Position numbers and translations under genes: made by a program. A DNA stretch of 21,223 bases from Candidatus Zixiibacteriota bacterium (GTDB lineage: Bacteria; Zixibacteria; MSB-5A5; JAABVY01), in the NCBI GenBank assembly GCA_014730285.1, contig WJIM01000159.1, positions 1-21,223 of the forward strand, written 5' to 3'. Of this stretch, positions 6,685-15,859 are shown piece by piece (within the stretch, counting starts at the first letter, position 1; the number at the start of each line of letters is the position of its first letter). Under the pieces are notes generated by a model, which ran no database searches, was not told where the DNA came from, and saw nothing but the letters and a program-made list of their open reading frames with translations.

Positions 6685-7950
6685 ATGAAAGTGAAGCTAA
6701 CATTGAGTAATACATCTGGAAAAAGGGCCGTTCTTTCTCGGGAACGGCCCCTTGCAAATTCCGTTCTGAAGTTGATTTGGGAAAAAAGAAAGACTTCAAG
6801 AGCGGAAATTGCGCGCTTGACAGGATTGTCCCGTTCGACAGTTTCGGAGATTATAGACAATCTTCTTACCACCGGTTTGATTGCGGAAGTTGGAGCCGGT
6901 AAATCCAGTGGCGGAAGGCGTCCTATCGTTTTAGAATTTCAGGATGAGGCCCGCTGCATAATTGGTGTGGATTTGGGAGCGACCCACGTTTCGGTGGTCC
7001 TGACCGATCTGCGCGGGCATGTACTCTCATGGCAGGAGAAGAAACATCCTGTTAGAACCGATCCTGAAGGTACCCGCGCTCTTGTTATAAGTTTATGCGA
7101 TCAATGCCTTAAAGAATGGGGCAATGGAAGCAAGCGATTATTTAGTATAGGGGTTGCTGTTCCCAGCCCGGTGGATCCCTTAAATCCACGAATGTTATCC
7201 GAGGTAGTTATCCCGGCCTGGCAGGGTGAAAGCGGACTGGAACAGATTCAAATCAAGTATGGCGTGCCGATTTATGTCGATAATGACGCAAATCTCGGCG
7301 CCCTTGCCGAACACTGGTGGGGGGCTGGAAGAGGCATTAATGATTTTATTTATATAAAAATCGCGCATGGCATCGGTGCCGGATACATATTGAACGGAGA
7401 TATATATCGAGGAGCGGGCGGTGTTGCTGGCGAAATGGGACATCTTCCCATAGATCCTAATGGGGAATTATGCGTTTGCGGTTTGAGGGGATGTTTGGCA
7501 ACCCTGGTAGGAAAACCGGCAATCGCCGAGCGAACCAAAAAACTATTAAAGAACTATCCCAAAAGCCAACTCAAGGGTGTGGAACACACTTTGGAGGCCA
7601 TCGAAAAAGCCGCTCTCAACAGCGACGAATTGGCTTTGAAGATTGTAAGCGAAGTTGCCGAATATTTGGGAATCGCTATTTCAGGATGGTTTAACCTGAT
7701 GAATCCAAATCTTGCAATATTGGGCGGGGGCTTTGCCGGGTTGGGAGAACTTCTTCTCGAGCCGTTACGTTCCAAAGTGCGTAATAGTACATTGGTCAGC
7801 AAGGCCGCAGTTGATATCAGAACCAGTGATCTTGGTCCACAGGCGATAGCGCTGGGGGCAGCAACTTTGGCCCTGGACGTGATGTTTATGAATCCTATCG
7901 AGGCACATACTCGTGCAAACGGGAGAATTAATGACTCGGTACATTTGTAG
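6685..7950 (+). CDS. ROK-family transcriptional regulator
   Basis: 421 residues, full length for a ROK repressor. An N-terminal winged helix-turn-helix (about 37-70, SRAEIARLTGLSRSTVSEII) precedes the ROK sugar-kinase fold with phosphate motif GVDLGAT (94-100), catalytic-type DNDAN (199-203) and the ROK zinc motif H253...C263-x-C265-G-x-x-G-C270. It starts 24 bases after the dockerin gene, and its 3' end overlaps the GH16 start, so it is cotranscribed with the genes it presumably controls. As a known class, ROK proteins sense sugars or sugar phosphates through the kinase-like domain. Here the likely effector would be a glucan-derived sugar, and the likely targets the paired palindromes at 1369-1395 and 15833-15859. 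The ligand is unknown. Kinase activity is not excluded, since the Asp is present. Confidence 0.9.
   Translation: MKVKLTLSNTSGKRAVLSRERPLANSVLKLIWEKRKTSRAEIARLTGLSRSTVSEIIDNLLTTGLIAEVGAGKSSGGRRPIVLEFQDEARCIIGVDLGATHVSVVLTDLRGHVLSWQEKKHPVRTDPEGTRALVISLCDQCLKEWGNGSKRLFSIGVAVPSPVDPLNPRMLSEVVIPAWQGESGLEQIQIKYGVPIYVDNDANLGALAEHWWGAGRGINDFIYIKIAHGIGAGYILNGDIYRGAGGVAGEMGHLPIDPNGELCVCGLRGCLATLVGKPAIAERTKKLLKNYPKSQLKGVEHTLEAIEKAALNSDELALKIVSEVAEYLGIAISGWFNLMNPNLAILGGGFAGLGELLLEPLRSKVRNSTLVSKAAVDIRTSDLGPQAIALGAATLALDVMFMNPIEAHTRANGRINDSVHL
6725..6750 (+). other. Perfect inverted repeat inside the ROK 5' coding region
   Basis: GGGCCGTTC (6725-6733) and GAACGGCCC (6742-6750) form a 9-bp GC-rich stem with an 8-base loop, about 40 bases after the ROK start codon and directly before the HTH. 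It has no T run, so it is not a normal terminator. It could modulate ROK translation or readthrough. Confidence 0.45.
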
Positions 7951-8749
7951 ATGGTCAATACCCATCATGCTTCTGGTAACGTTTCTGGCCATGAATTGCG
8001 ATAGTAATCCGATTGAAACAGAGATAACCTTGGAATTAGCCTGGCAGGATGAATTTGAGGGACCGGCTGGTCAGTTACCCGATCCGACTAAATGGGATTA
8101 TGACATTGGTACCGATTGGGGTAATAACCAGCTTGAATATGATACCAATAGACCGGAAAATGTTTCATTGGATGGGCAAGGAAATCTGACTATAGTGGCC
8201 CGTGAAGAATCGTATATGAATCGAAATTACACCTCGGCCAGAATCGTTACACGCGGTAAGTTCGAAACGACCTACGGTAAAATCGAGGCCCGGGTTAAGC
8301 TTCCCACAGGTCAAGGCATATGGCCCGCCTTTTGGATGCTTGGCAGTAATTTCGAGACAGTTGGCTGGCCGCAATGCGGAGAAATTGATATCATGGAATA
8401 TCGCGGCCAGGAGCCGCAGATTATTCATGGAAGCCTGCATGGTCCCGGATATTCCGGTGGAAACGCACTTACCCGAAGATACTATCTGGCAGATGATCGC
8501 TTCGATAATGATTTCCATGTCTTTACAGTAGAATGGACAGCCGGAGAGATCAAATGGTTTGTTGATGATATTCACTATTTGACTGCCAATCCATCAGAAG
8601 TCGATGGTGAATGGGTATTTGATCATTCTTTCTACATCATTCTCAACATAGCTGTCGGAGGAAATTTTGTCGGCTCACCAGATGCAACAACGGTATTTCC
8701 ACAGACAATGCTAATCGATTATGTCAGGGTTTACCAGGAGGCAAATTGA
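7931..8749 (+). CDS. GH16 endo-beta-1,3-glucanase (laminarinase type), lipoprotein-like
   Basis: 272 residues from ATG at 7931, chosen over GTG at 7913 because GGGAG (7921-7925) sits 5 bases upstream. A hydrophobic signal (about 8-22) leads to Cys23 (LAMNC-DSN). Asn before Cys is a poor lipobox, though the following DSN resembles the DSD of the lipoprotein at 1467. The rest is one GH16 jelly roll: EFEGP...KWDY, the WPAFWML strand, and the catalytic signature GEIDIMEYRG with nucleophile Glu151, Asp153 and acid/base Glu156 in the ExDxxE (beta-bulge) form typical of laminarinases, ending IDYVRVYQ. It would cut beta-1,3-glucan outside the cytoplasm. The start overlaps the ROK stop by 20 bases, suggesting translational coupling. 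Confidence 0.88.
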   Translation: MTRYICRWSIPIMLLVTFLAMNCDSNPIETEITLELAWQDEFEGPAGQLPDPTKWDYDIGTDWGNNQLEYDTNRPENVSLDGQGNLTIVAREESYMNRNYTSARIVTRGKFETTYGKIEARVKLPTGQGIWPAFWMLGSNFETVGWPQCGEIDIMEYRGQEPQIIHGSLHGPGYSGGNALTRRYYLADDRFDNDFHVFTVEWTAGEIKWFVDDIHYLTANPSEVDGEWVFDHSFYIILNIAVGGNFVGSPDATTVFPQTMLIDYVRVYQEAN

Positions 8750-8790
8750 GCCTTCGAGAACCTGAATCCCAGAGTGTGGAGTGTAAATGT

Positions 8791-8812
8791 AAAACTCCTA
8801 TTTTCGAGTTTT
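8791..8812 (+). other. Weak hairpin between GH16 and transporter genes
   Basis: AAAACTC (8791-8797) and GAGTTTT (8806-8812) form a 7-bp A/T-rich stem followed by TTAAC. It may be a partial attenuator or an mRNA-processing hairpin. It is too weak to call a terminator. Confidence 0.3.
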
Positions 8813-8840
8813 TAACTAAAAGCTTTTTGGAAACTAAATA

Positions 8841-10301
8841 ATGAATCCAACTCCCCATTATAAGACCGCACCGGAAGACCGAATATCAGTGCCCCAGCGA
8901 ATTATTTATGGCCTGGGGGGATTGATAAATAATCTTCTGGCGGCCGCCAGCGGCGGGATGATGATAGTTCTAAATCTGGGATTAGGAATGAATCCTGCAC
9001 TGGTTGGACTGCTTGGATCACTACCTAGATTGACCGATGCCATAACCGATCCGATCATGGGTTTCATTTCTGACAACACTAAATCACGCTGGGGTAGAAG
9101 GCGTCCATATATATTCGGAGGGGCGATAGCTGCAGGACTTATCTTCGCCATCCTGTGGCAGTTACCCAGAGGGCAAAGCGATACCTTTTATTTTGTTTAC
9201 TTCCTTGTAGGTTCAGTTCTTTTCTTTGCAGGTTATACGGTGTTTGCGACTCCATGGGTAGCCCTGGGTTATGAAATGACCGCTGACTATCATGAGCGGA
9301 CCCGTCTGATGGGAACACAGAACTTTATAAGCCAGCTGGCATATGTTGTTTCTCCCTGGTTTTTATGGATAATGACCTATGAAAAGTTTTTCAAAGACCA
9401 GGTAGCCGGTGCTGCCGGATTGGCGATAATTATCGGCGTCGTAACAATCGGTATTGGTATTCTTCCGGCCATATTTTTAAAAGAACGATTCAAGAAAATT
9501 GCCAAATCAGAGATCGCTAAAAACGGAAGTGCATCAAAAGCCATCCGCAATAATCTTACGGAGTTTTTCGGGGGATTCGCAACAACAGTAAAATCCGGAC
9601 CTTTCTTAAAATTATGCCTGGCAACATTTTTGGTTTTTAATGGTTTTATATTAGTCTCTTCCTTTCAATTTTATGTAATCATTTATTATGTCGCCGAGGG
9701 TAAGCAAAATCTGGGAGCCGAATACGCAGGATATGCCGGTACATTTGGAGCCATAGCAAATTTCGCGGTTATTGCATTTGTAACCTGGATTGGTACCAAA
9801 ATTGGGAAACGAAGAGCATTTTTTGTGGCAACTGGAATTTCCATGGTTGGCTATGCCCTGAAATGGATATGCTATAATCCTGATTACCCCTGGTTGGTTG
9901 TTTTGCCGGCACCTCTTTTGGCGTTCAGCCTTGGCGGTCTGTTTACGCTAATGCCTTCGATGGTGGCCGATGTAGTAGATTATGATGAATTAAAAACCCA
10001 TAAGCGCCGCGAGGGAATGTACGGATCGATCTTCTGGTGGGTGGTAAAGTTGGGAATGTCAGCTGCCCTCGCCGGAGGCGGATTCCTTCTGAATGCCACC
10101 GGTTTCGACGTCGATCTGGAGGGCAACCAGACCGATAGAGCCATATTATTAATGCGCCTGTTTGATGCCGGCGTGCCGATAGTAACCTCCGCCATTGCAA
10201 TCTGGGCTGTAGCAAAGTTCCCCATAACCGAGCAGAAGGCACGAGAAGTAAGGGAAGAGCTGGAGCGAAGGCGCGGTAAGCCAGACCTCGAAAACTCATA
10301 A
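8841..10301 (+). CDS. GPH-family (MFS) glycoside:cation symporter
   Basis: 486 residues with about twelve hydrophobic segments. The family signature is clear: an N-terminal helix with YGLGGLINNLL, then LLGSLPRLTDAITDPIMGFISDNT (about 57-80) with the conserved Asp pair 67/70, followed by RWGRRRPY (83-90). The second half contains DYDELKTHKRREGMYG, the equivalent loop of GPH carriers related to MelB, XynB/YicJ and GusB. It would import the di- or oligosaccharides released by the GH16 enzyme across the inner membrane by H+ or Na+ symport. It is the last gene before the bidirectional terminator, 91 bases after GH16. A weak SD (GGA at 8829-8831) precedes ATG. The substrate is inferred from neighbours only. 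Confidence 0.88.
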   Translation: MNPTPHYKTAPEDRISVPQRIIYGLGGLINNLLAAASGGMMIVLNLGLGMNPALVGLLGSLPRLTDAITDPIMGFISDNTKSRWGRRRPYIFGGAIAAGLIFAILWQLPRGQSDTFYFVYFLVGSVLFFAGYTVFATPWVALGYEMTADYHERTRLMGTQNFISQLAYVVSPWFLWIMTYEKFFKDQVAGAAGLAIIIGVVTIGIGILPAIFLKERFKKIAKSEIAKNGSASKAIRNNLTEFFGGFATTVKSGPFLKLCLATFLVFNGFILVSSFQFYVIIYYVAEGKQNLGAEYAGYAGTFGAIANFAVIAFVTWIGTKIGKRRAFFVATGISMVGYALKWICYNPDYPWLVVLPAPLLAFSLGGLFTLMPSMVADVVDYDELKTHKRREGMYGSIFWWVVKLGMSAALAGGGFLLNATGFDVDLEGNQTDRAILLMRLFDAGVPIVTSAIAIWAVAKFPITEQKAREVREELERRRGKPDLENS

Positions 10302-10312
10302 GATTGAATGAT

Positions 10313-10345
10313 AAAAAAAGCATCACGTTTCGTGATGCTTTTTTT
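10313..10345. terminator. Bidirectional intrinsic terminator between converging operons
   Basis: The 8-bp stem GCATCACG/CGTGATGC (10320-10327 with 10331-10338) closes on TTT and is flanked by A7 (10313-10319) and T7 (10339-10345), giving a U run in both directions. It lies 12 bases after the transporter stop and 19 bases from the GH3 stop on the other strand, so it can end both operons. Confidence 0.92.
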
Positions 10346-10363
10346 ATTTTATTTTGATTATGA

Positions 10364-12577
10364 TTATTCGATGATCTCAAATTCCGCACAAAGATCAGTA
10401 TCGGAACATCCGCCAACCCAAAGATGGAATTTACCCGGCTCGGTAATTAGTTTACTGTCTCTCCCGTAGAATGCCAGATAATCCGTTGCTAATTCAAAAG
10501 AAATTGAAGCGGTCTCCCCGGCCCGCAGCCTTACTTTCTTAAATCCTTTAAGCTCTTTTACCGGGCGGGTTACGCTCCCGACAAGATCCCTGATATAAAG
10601 CTGAGCGACCTCTTCCGCCTCGAATCTGCCGGTATTGGTCAAGTCGAAATTGATTTTAATACTCTCACCTGATTTTATTCTATGCTTATCAAGTTTTAAA
10701 TGCGAATATTTAAATTCCGAATACGAAAGACCATAACCAAAGGGGTAAAGCGGTAAATTATCAATATCAAGATAAAAAGAGGTATCACCGCTCGAATGCT
10801 GCGGAGTACCCGGCTTTATGTCGTCAATTTTAATTATTGACTCATCCGTTGCAGGTCGTCCGGTATTTTTATGATTGTAATAAATCGGTATCTGTCCGAC
10901 TGCCCTGGGAAATGTAACCGGCAGCTTTCCAGAAGGCGATTCAATACCAAACAGAAGATCCGCAATTGCAGGTCCGGCCATTGTGCCGGGATGCCAAGCA
11001 TACAAAATGGAATCAACCTTTTTTCTAATCTCTTCAAGCAGAAGTGGACGGCCAGCCATGATAACCAAAATTATTGGCTTGCCTGTTTTTGCAATTTCAT
11101 CTATCAGTTCATTTTGATTACCCGGCATATTTAGATCGGCACGGCAGTGCGCTTCCCCAGATAGAACTGATTCCTCACCAAGAAATAAAATGATTAAATC
11201 AGATTTTTCTGATACTTTAATAGCCTCGCCAAAGCCCTTACGAGTTTTACTGCGTGTTGTTTCCATTGCCCGGCAAAAATGGATCTCAGTCGAATCATCA
11301 ACAATCGCTTTGATGGCGTTAAGCGGCGTTTGACTCAAATCTCTATCGCCGTCAAATATCCATGTCCCGAGCTGTTCATAAGGATCATCAGCCAAAGGGC
11401 CGATTACGGCAATCGATGAAAGCTCCTTTTTTGAAAGAGGGAGAATTCCATGTCTATTCTCCAGCAAGACACAGCTTTGAGTCGCCGATTGCTTCGCGGC
11501 CTCAAGATGCTTATGAGGCTTACCATTTCCAGCGCGGTCTGTTTTAGTAAGGGGAGTATCGAACAGTCCCAATCTGAATTTTGCCCGCAGAATGTTTGAC
11601 ACCATGATATCAATCTGATCCTCGGAAATTCTTTCCTCGCGGACCAGATCGGCAAGATGATCGGCATAGGTGCGGCTGACCATCTCCATATCAACACCGG
11701 CATTAGCCGCTTCATATGCAGCTTCCCTGTTATTTGCAGTCAGACCATGCACTGACAATTGGCTTATAGATTCCCAATCACTGACAACGAAACCTTCAAA
11801 ATGCCACTCATGACGAAGAATTTGCTTTAGGAGAAATACATTGGCCGAAGCAGGAATGCCGTTTAGATCACTAAACGATGTCATAACTGATACCGCGCCT
11901 GCATCAAGAGCGGCCTTGAATGGGCGAAGATATACATTCCTGAGTTCATTTTCAGGGATATTGGTGGTGTTATAATCCTTGCCGCCCTCACTGGCGCCGT
12001 AACCGGCAAAATGCTTCGCACAGGCAGCAATACAGTCTGGATTTCTGAGATCATCGCCTTGAAAACCGCTAATTATGGCCTTGGCCAGCTCACAGCTTAG
12101 ATAGGGATCTTCACCAAAGGATTCGGCAATTCTTCCCCATCGTGGATCGCGGCTGATGTCCAGCATCGGTGCAAAGGTCCAGTTGATACCTGCTGCCGAT
12201 GCTTCTCGCGCCGAAATACGCCCGCACTGTTTGACAATCTCAGTATTCCAGGTCGAGGAAAGTCCCAGCGGGATAGGAAAAATCGTCTTAAATCCGTGTA
12301 TGACATCGCGCCCAACCAGCAGGGGAATGCCCAGGCGGCTCTCTTCTCTGGCAATACGTTGCAGCTCATTTACAACATTCACATCAACTTCATTTAGAAT
12401 GCCTCCGATTTTGCCATCGGCTATCGTTTGCTTGAGCGATTTGGAAATTTTGCCATATATGCTGTTTACTAACGACAATTGACCGATTTTCTCATCAACG
12501 GTCATTTGCTGTATCAGCTTGGTAATCTTCTTTTCTACAGTTGTAGATTCTTTTGCTGTTTCTTCGCTTGTTTCCAT
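10364..12577 (-). CDS. GH3 beta-glucosidase (BglX-like), no signal peptide
   Basis: 737 residues with all three domains of BglX-type GH3 enzymes. The TIM barrel (about 15-345) contains DPRWGRIAESFGEDPYL, KHFAGYG (188-194) and the nucleophile loop VSDWES with Asp267. The alpha/beta sandwich (about 365-580) carries GEESVLSGEAHCRADL, where Glu475 is the candidate acid/base. The C-terminal fibronectin III-like domain begins near PLYPFGYGLSYSEF. The N terminus (METSEETAKEST) is hydrophilic, so it is probably cytoplasmic, unlike periplasmic BglX itself. It would release glucose from imported beta-glucan oligosaccharides. It starts 5 bases after the stop of the glycosidase-barrel gene and is certainly cotranscribed. 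Linkage preference cannot be read from sequence. Confidence 0.92.
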   Translation of the reverse strand: METSEETAKESTTVEKKITKLIQQMTVDEKIGQLSLVNSIYGKISKSLKQTIADGKIGGILNEVDVNVVNELQRIAREESRLGIPLLVGRDVIHGFKTIFPIPLGLSSTWNTEIVKQCGRISAREASAAGINWTFAPMLDISRDPRWGRIAESFGEDPYLSCELAKAIISGFQGDDLRNPDCIAACAKHFAGYGASEGGKDYNTTNIPENELRNVYLRPFKAALDAGAVSVMTSFSDLNGIPASANVFLLKQILRHEWHFEGFVVSDWESISQLSVHGLTANNREAAYEAANAGVDMEMVSRTYADHLADLVREERISEDQIDIMVSNILRAKFRLGLFDTPLTKTDRAGNGKPHKHLEAAKQSATQSCVLLENRHGILPLSKKELSSIAVIGPLADDPYEQLGTWIFDGDRDLSQTPLNAIKAIVDDSTEIHFCRAMETTRSKTRKGFGEAIKVSEKSDLIILFLGEESVLSGEAHCRADLNMPGNQNELIDEIAKTGKPIILVIMAGRPLLLEEIRKKVDSILYAWHPGTMAGPAIADLLFGIESPSGKLPVTFPRAVGQIPIYYNHKNTGRPATDESIIKIDDIKPGTPQHSSGDTSFYLDIDNLPLYPFGYGLSYSEFKYSHLKLDKHRIKSGESIKINFDLTNTGRFEAEEVAQLYIRDLVGSVTRPVKELKGFKKVRLRAGETASISFELATDYLAFYGRDSKLITEPGKFHLWVGGCSDTDLCAEFEIIE

Positions 12578-12582
12578 TCCAA

Positions 12583-15500
12583 TTACATTCCAATGTTCAT
12601 ATGCAGATATGTTCTAATTTCCCATTCACTGCCATCCTCAACTCCCGCCGCATCAGGATCACACACACCGCCGACCCTGATCGGGCAGTATCGAGGAGAA
12701 TGTTCATTCAGTGTCCTGTATGTCGCCTTAATACCAATGCGAGTCTGAGGAAGATCGAACCATTCCGGAGTTCCCAATATATGTGAAATATCCGCCGATA
12801 GCTGCAGAGGATATGTGAGATTGAAATCTTTATGATAATCATAAGGACCCCAATCATTCAGCTTCACAGATGTAATGAGTTTTGATGTGCCTTTAATAAG
12901 CCTTACATCTCCGCCATACCTCTTAATCAGGCGTTCATCATCGCCATTGGGTTCGCCTTCACCTGCATAAAGATTAGCTATAACACCAAATCCCGGTCTT
13001 GGCTTGAATATATATCGACCATACCACTCCCAAATATCGCGTGGCGGTGTCGCTCCGGGAAAGGGGAAGGTAGTTCTACCATCAGACAGAAATCCTATGG
13101 AAGCATCCATGGTAGTGGGAAAATGCTTGTAAATAATGCCACAGGTAAAAGCGAAATTTGCATCTTCGCGCATATCGCTATCCCAGGTGTACATCCAGGT
13201 TGCCGGAGTGGGGTCATAGGTAAATATAAGCTCAAATGCTGTTGTCTCACGATTTTCGCGGACCGCGAATGGATCATCCAAAACGTTCCTCGGGCGCCCC
13301 GGTTCAGGAACATCACCCGGTATAGGACCTTCGATGGGCTTCTGCCAGAGGAAATTCGGCGCCACCTCGAGGTTGCCAAATCTAATCGAAAGGCCGGTCA
13401 GAATATTCCTCTGATTGCCTTTACCGCTGTCTTTAAGCCACCATCCCGAAAATGTCTGAGTTGCCGTAGGGCCTCCATCTGCCACCAGACCCATTGCCGC
13501 GCCCTGCAGGTACCAGTTGATCCCTCCTCCTGAATACGAAAGCTTGAATTTGCCTCCAAAGGCGTCGGAGGATTGAATTCTGGTCTGAAATATGCTATAA
13601 TTGCCTGACTCTCCTTTAACGACTTGATAAGTCTGGTCTGCCTTGTTATCTCCTGACCAAATCCCTCCGATTTCGATTTTAAAAGGTCCCTTCTGGGTTT
13701 CAAGATGAATTGTTGCCTTTCTCGTTTTCGGGAGTGGAATCGCAATCGAACTGACGGCGTCCCTTCTGTCTTCAAGATCCTCCTGATATACTCCGGTAGC
13801 GGTAATGGAACCAAATGTTCGCCGGTATTTTAACAGAACCGCCGGATTGGCGCCCCACCATAATTGCGGGCCTATTGCCATTTTTGCACCACTGAGATCT
13901 TTTTTGCCGGTGAGCTCCATTCCCAGAGGTGCATCAGCGTTGTAGATATCAATATTAGGACCATAGTTGGCTTCCTGGTATAGGCCAAAGAAGTCACCTT
14001 CATAGCCCCAATGATAATGGCCTGTGCGATAAAATCCCTCGACATTAAACCATCTGTCTTCCCACGATATGGAAGCATTATAAACTTTCAACCTTTCGAT
14101 ATCATTTAATTCTATAGTACCGTCATCAGTTAAGACTGTTTTGACACGGCCGCGATTTTCATAAAATATCTCATCTATGGGATTTTCCGGAACATGGCCG
14201 AGATAATTCAAGGTCAATTGGCCTCTTACGTTTTCTGAAGGTTTGGCTTCTATCTCGGAATAATAGGATTGCAAATGGTCAAATCCGCGAAACGTAGGGT
14301 ATCCCTCGGCATCACCAGTTGGACTGTCGGGCGTACTGATTCTCTCCCCGCCGGTGCTGATAGTTTCAAACTCTATGCGAACGCCGCTGATGCTTACTCT
14401 TCTGGATTTCTCCGACAAATTGGCGGCCTTATCGCCGCGTGCATCCAGCACCGATCCCATAAGATTGATATCCGCGAAGTGGTCGCGAATACCCGCAAGT
14501 GTTGCGCTGGATCCGTAGGGATCCAGCAAATACGCTTCTTTCAAAACATAGTAAGCTGCGCGGGGATATAGTTCATAAAATCCGGATTGGTCAGGGAATC
14601 CTTTAGCGCAAATCCCCCACCATTCCTCGTTCATGTTATTCTCACCTTCGACGTAATCCTCTGGATAACCGCCATTAGGCCATGAGGCATTTATATCGTG
14701 GACATCCAGATTTATCTCCTGGCGATATTTCCACCAGCCGTCGGAGAACTGGAATGTAAAACCGCCGCAGGCATTACCGACCCTTCCCTTTCCATAGGAT
14801 TGCTCGTAGATCTCCTGCCATTGCCCTCTAAGGTATCGGGCCTGCATAAGTTGATCTTCCTGCATGGTCTTCGCATTAAATGCATCAGATCCGAATTCCG
14901 TGAAGATCAGTGGAATGCCGAGTTTCTCCTCAACCACTTCGTATGCATCACGGGCTGAAATGCCCCGATACACATTCGCCCCAAATACATCAAGGCCCTT
15001 CATCTCCTCGGCGATAATATCGATATACTGCAGATCTCCGTTTGCCATCGCAACCAGCCGGTCCGGATCTTTCTCTTTTATCATCTGTGTAATTTCACCG
15101 AGAAAAGAATAAAGATAGCGGGCTTTGGCGGCCTGACGCTCACCTTCGGGAAGAGCTTCTGTTTCAGCCGAACTCCAGGTCAAGCCATAATTGTTCTCGT
15201 TTCCAAGCAGCCACATCAGCATCCCGGGTGTATCTTTGAATTGATCTACAAGCGCCTCCATCTCGGCCTTTAAAACAGCACGTGATTTCTCATCGGAGTA
15301 ATCGGTTTGTGGGATATAAGCGCCATTAATTGTCACACCATATCGACCGAGAGGATGGTTTATAACCGTGTAAATTCCATAATTTTCATATATATATTCT
15401 ACCCAGCGAGGCGGAATACCGGCATAATGCCGAATTGTATTGACACCCATATTTTTTAACAGGGGCATTTCCCTGGCCAGTGCGGCCTCGATGAAATCAT

Positions 15501-15744
15501 CTGATTTAGTCCACAGGCTGTATGAGTAGTTTTCACCAATCGGTACATAATCCCAATTCATTCCAAGGATCATAAAATCCTTACCATCAACCTGAATCCT
15601 TGACCCGGAGGGGTCATTTATAATGGTTACTTGTGGGATTCCTTCACCAAATACATTTTCCAGGATGATAAAATTCAGGACAGCCAAAAACGCCAAAAAG
15701 AAAACGGCTGGAAGCCTGAATGAACCTATTTTTTCGGAAGCCAT
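12583..15744 (-). CDS. Clan GH-A glycosidase fused to a probable outer-membrane beta-barrel
   Basis: 1053 residues from ATG at 15744. GGGGAG lies 7 bases before this ATG, while the TTG at 15750 would be only one base from it. Residues 11-34 are a signal sequence. Residues about 38-410 form a (beta/alpha)8 glycosidase of the GH2 C-terminal/GH5 kind: FMILGMNWDYVP, GVNTIRHY, MLMWLLGNENNYG with acid/base Glu183, and LIFTEFGSDAF with nucleophile Glu283. From about 480 to the end the protein is rich in alternating polar/aromatic strands separated by turns (for example GKFKLSYSGGGINWYLQGAA, IKATYRTLNEH, final TYLHMNIGM), with no Cys-rich or Ig-like domain I can name. This looks like an outer-membrane barrel but is not proven. 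It is first in the minus-strand operon under P2/O2, with GH3 following. The substrate is probably beta-glucan or its branches. Confidence 0.72.
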   Translation of the reverse strand: MASEKIGSFRLPAVFFLAFLAVLNFIILENVFGEGIPQVTIINDPSGSRIQVDGKDFMILGMNWDYVPIGENYSYSLWTKSDDFIEAALAREMPLLKNMGVNTIRHYAGIPPRWVEYIYENYGIYTVINHPLGRYGVTINGAYIPQTDYSDEKSRAVLKAEMEALVDQFKDTPGMLMWLLGNENNYGLTWSSAETEALPEGERQAAKARYLYSFLGEITQMIKEKDPDRLVAMANGDLQYIDIIAEEMKGLDVFGANVYRGISARDAYEVVEEKLGIPLIFTEFGSDAFNAKTMQEDQLMQARYLRGQWQEIYEQSYGKGRVGNACGGFTFQFSDGWWKYRQEINLDVHDINASWPNGGYPEDYVEGENNMNEEWWGICAKGFPDQSGFYELYPRAAYYVLKEAYLLDPYGSSATLAGIRDHFADINLMGSVLDARGDKAANLSEKSRRVSISGVRIEFETISTGGERISTPDSPTGDAEGYPTFRGFDHLQSYYSEIEAKPSENVRGQLTLNYLGHVPENPIDEIFYENRGRVKTVLTDDGTIELNDIERLKVYNASISWEDRWFNVEGFYRTGHYHWGYEGDFFGLYQEANYGPNIDIYNADAPLGMELTGKKDLSGAKMAIGPQLWWGANPAVLLKYRRTFGSITATGVYQEDLEDRRDAVSSIAIPLPKTRKATIHLETQKGPFKIEIGGIWSGDNKADQTYQVVKGESGNYSIFQTRIQSSDAFGGKFKLSYSGGGINWYLQGAAMGLVADGGPTATQTFSGWWLKDSGKGNQRNILTGLSIRFGNLEVAPNFLWQKPIEGPIPGDVPEPGRPRNVLDDPFAVRENRETTAFELIFTYDPTPATWMYTWDSDMREDANFAFTCGIIYKHFPTTMDASIGFLSDGRTTFPFPGATPPRDIWEWYGRYIFKPRPGFGVIANLYAGEGEPNGDDERLIKRYGGDVRLIKGTSKLITSVKLNDWGPYDYHKDFNLTYPLQLSADISHILGTPEWFDLPQTRIGIKATYRTLNEHSPRYCPIRVGGVCDPDAAGVEDGSEWEIRTYLHMNIGM

Positions 15745-15832
15745 ATGCAATCTCCCCGCTTATAAGTCTATGTGCAATAAAGCAGTAATCTTAAGGATAT
15801 CAATCCAAAAAACACAAATCTGCCAATTTTGA

Positions 15833-15859
15833 CACTTTGTTCATTCATCGAACAAAGTA
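15833..15859. promoter_or_regulatory. Palindromic operator O2, near-copy of O1
   Basis: ACTTTGTTC (15834-15842) and GAACAAAGT (15850-15858) are perfect 9-bp arms. The minus-strand half nearest the promoter reads TACTTTGTTCG, identical to the O1 left arm; the distal arm differs from O1 at two bases. It overlaps the -10 of P2. The same regulator should bind both sites. Confidence 0.75.
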
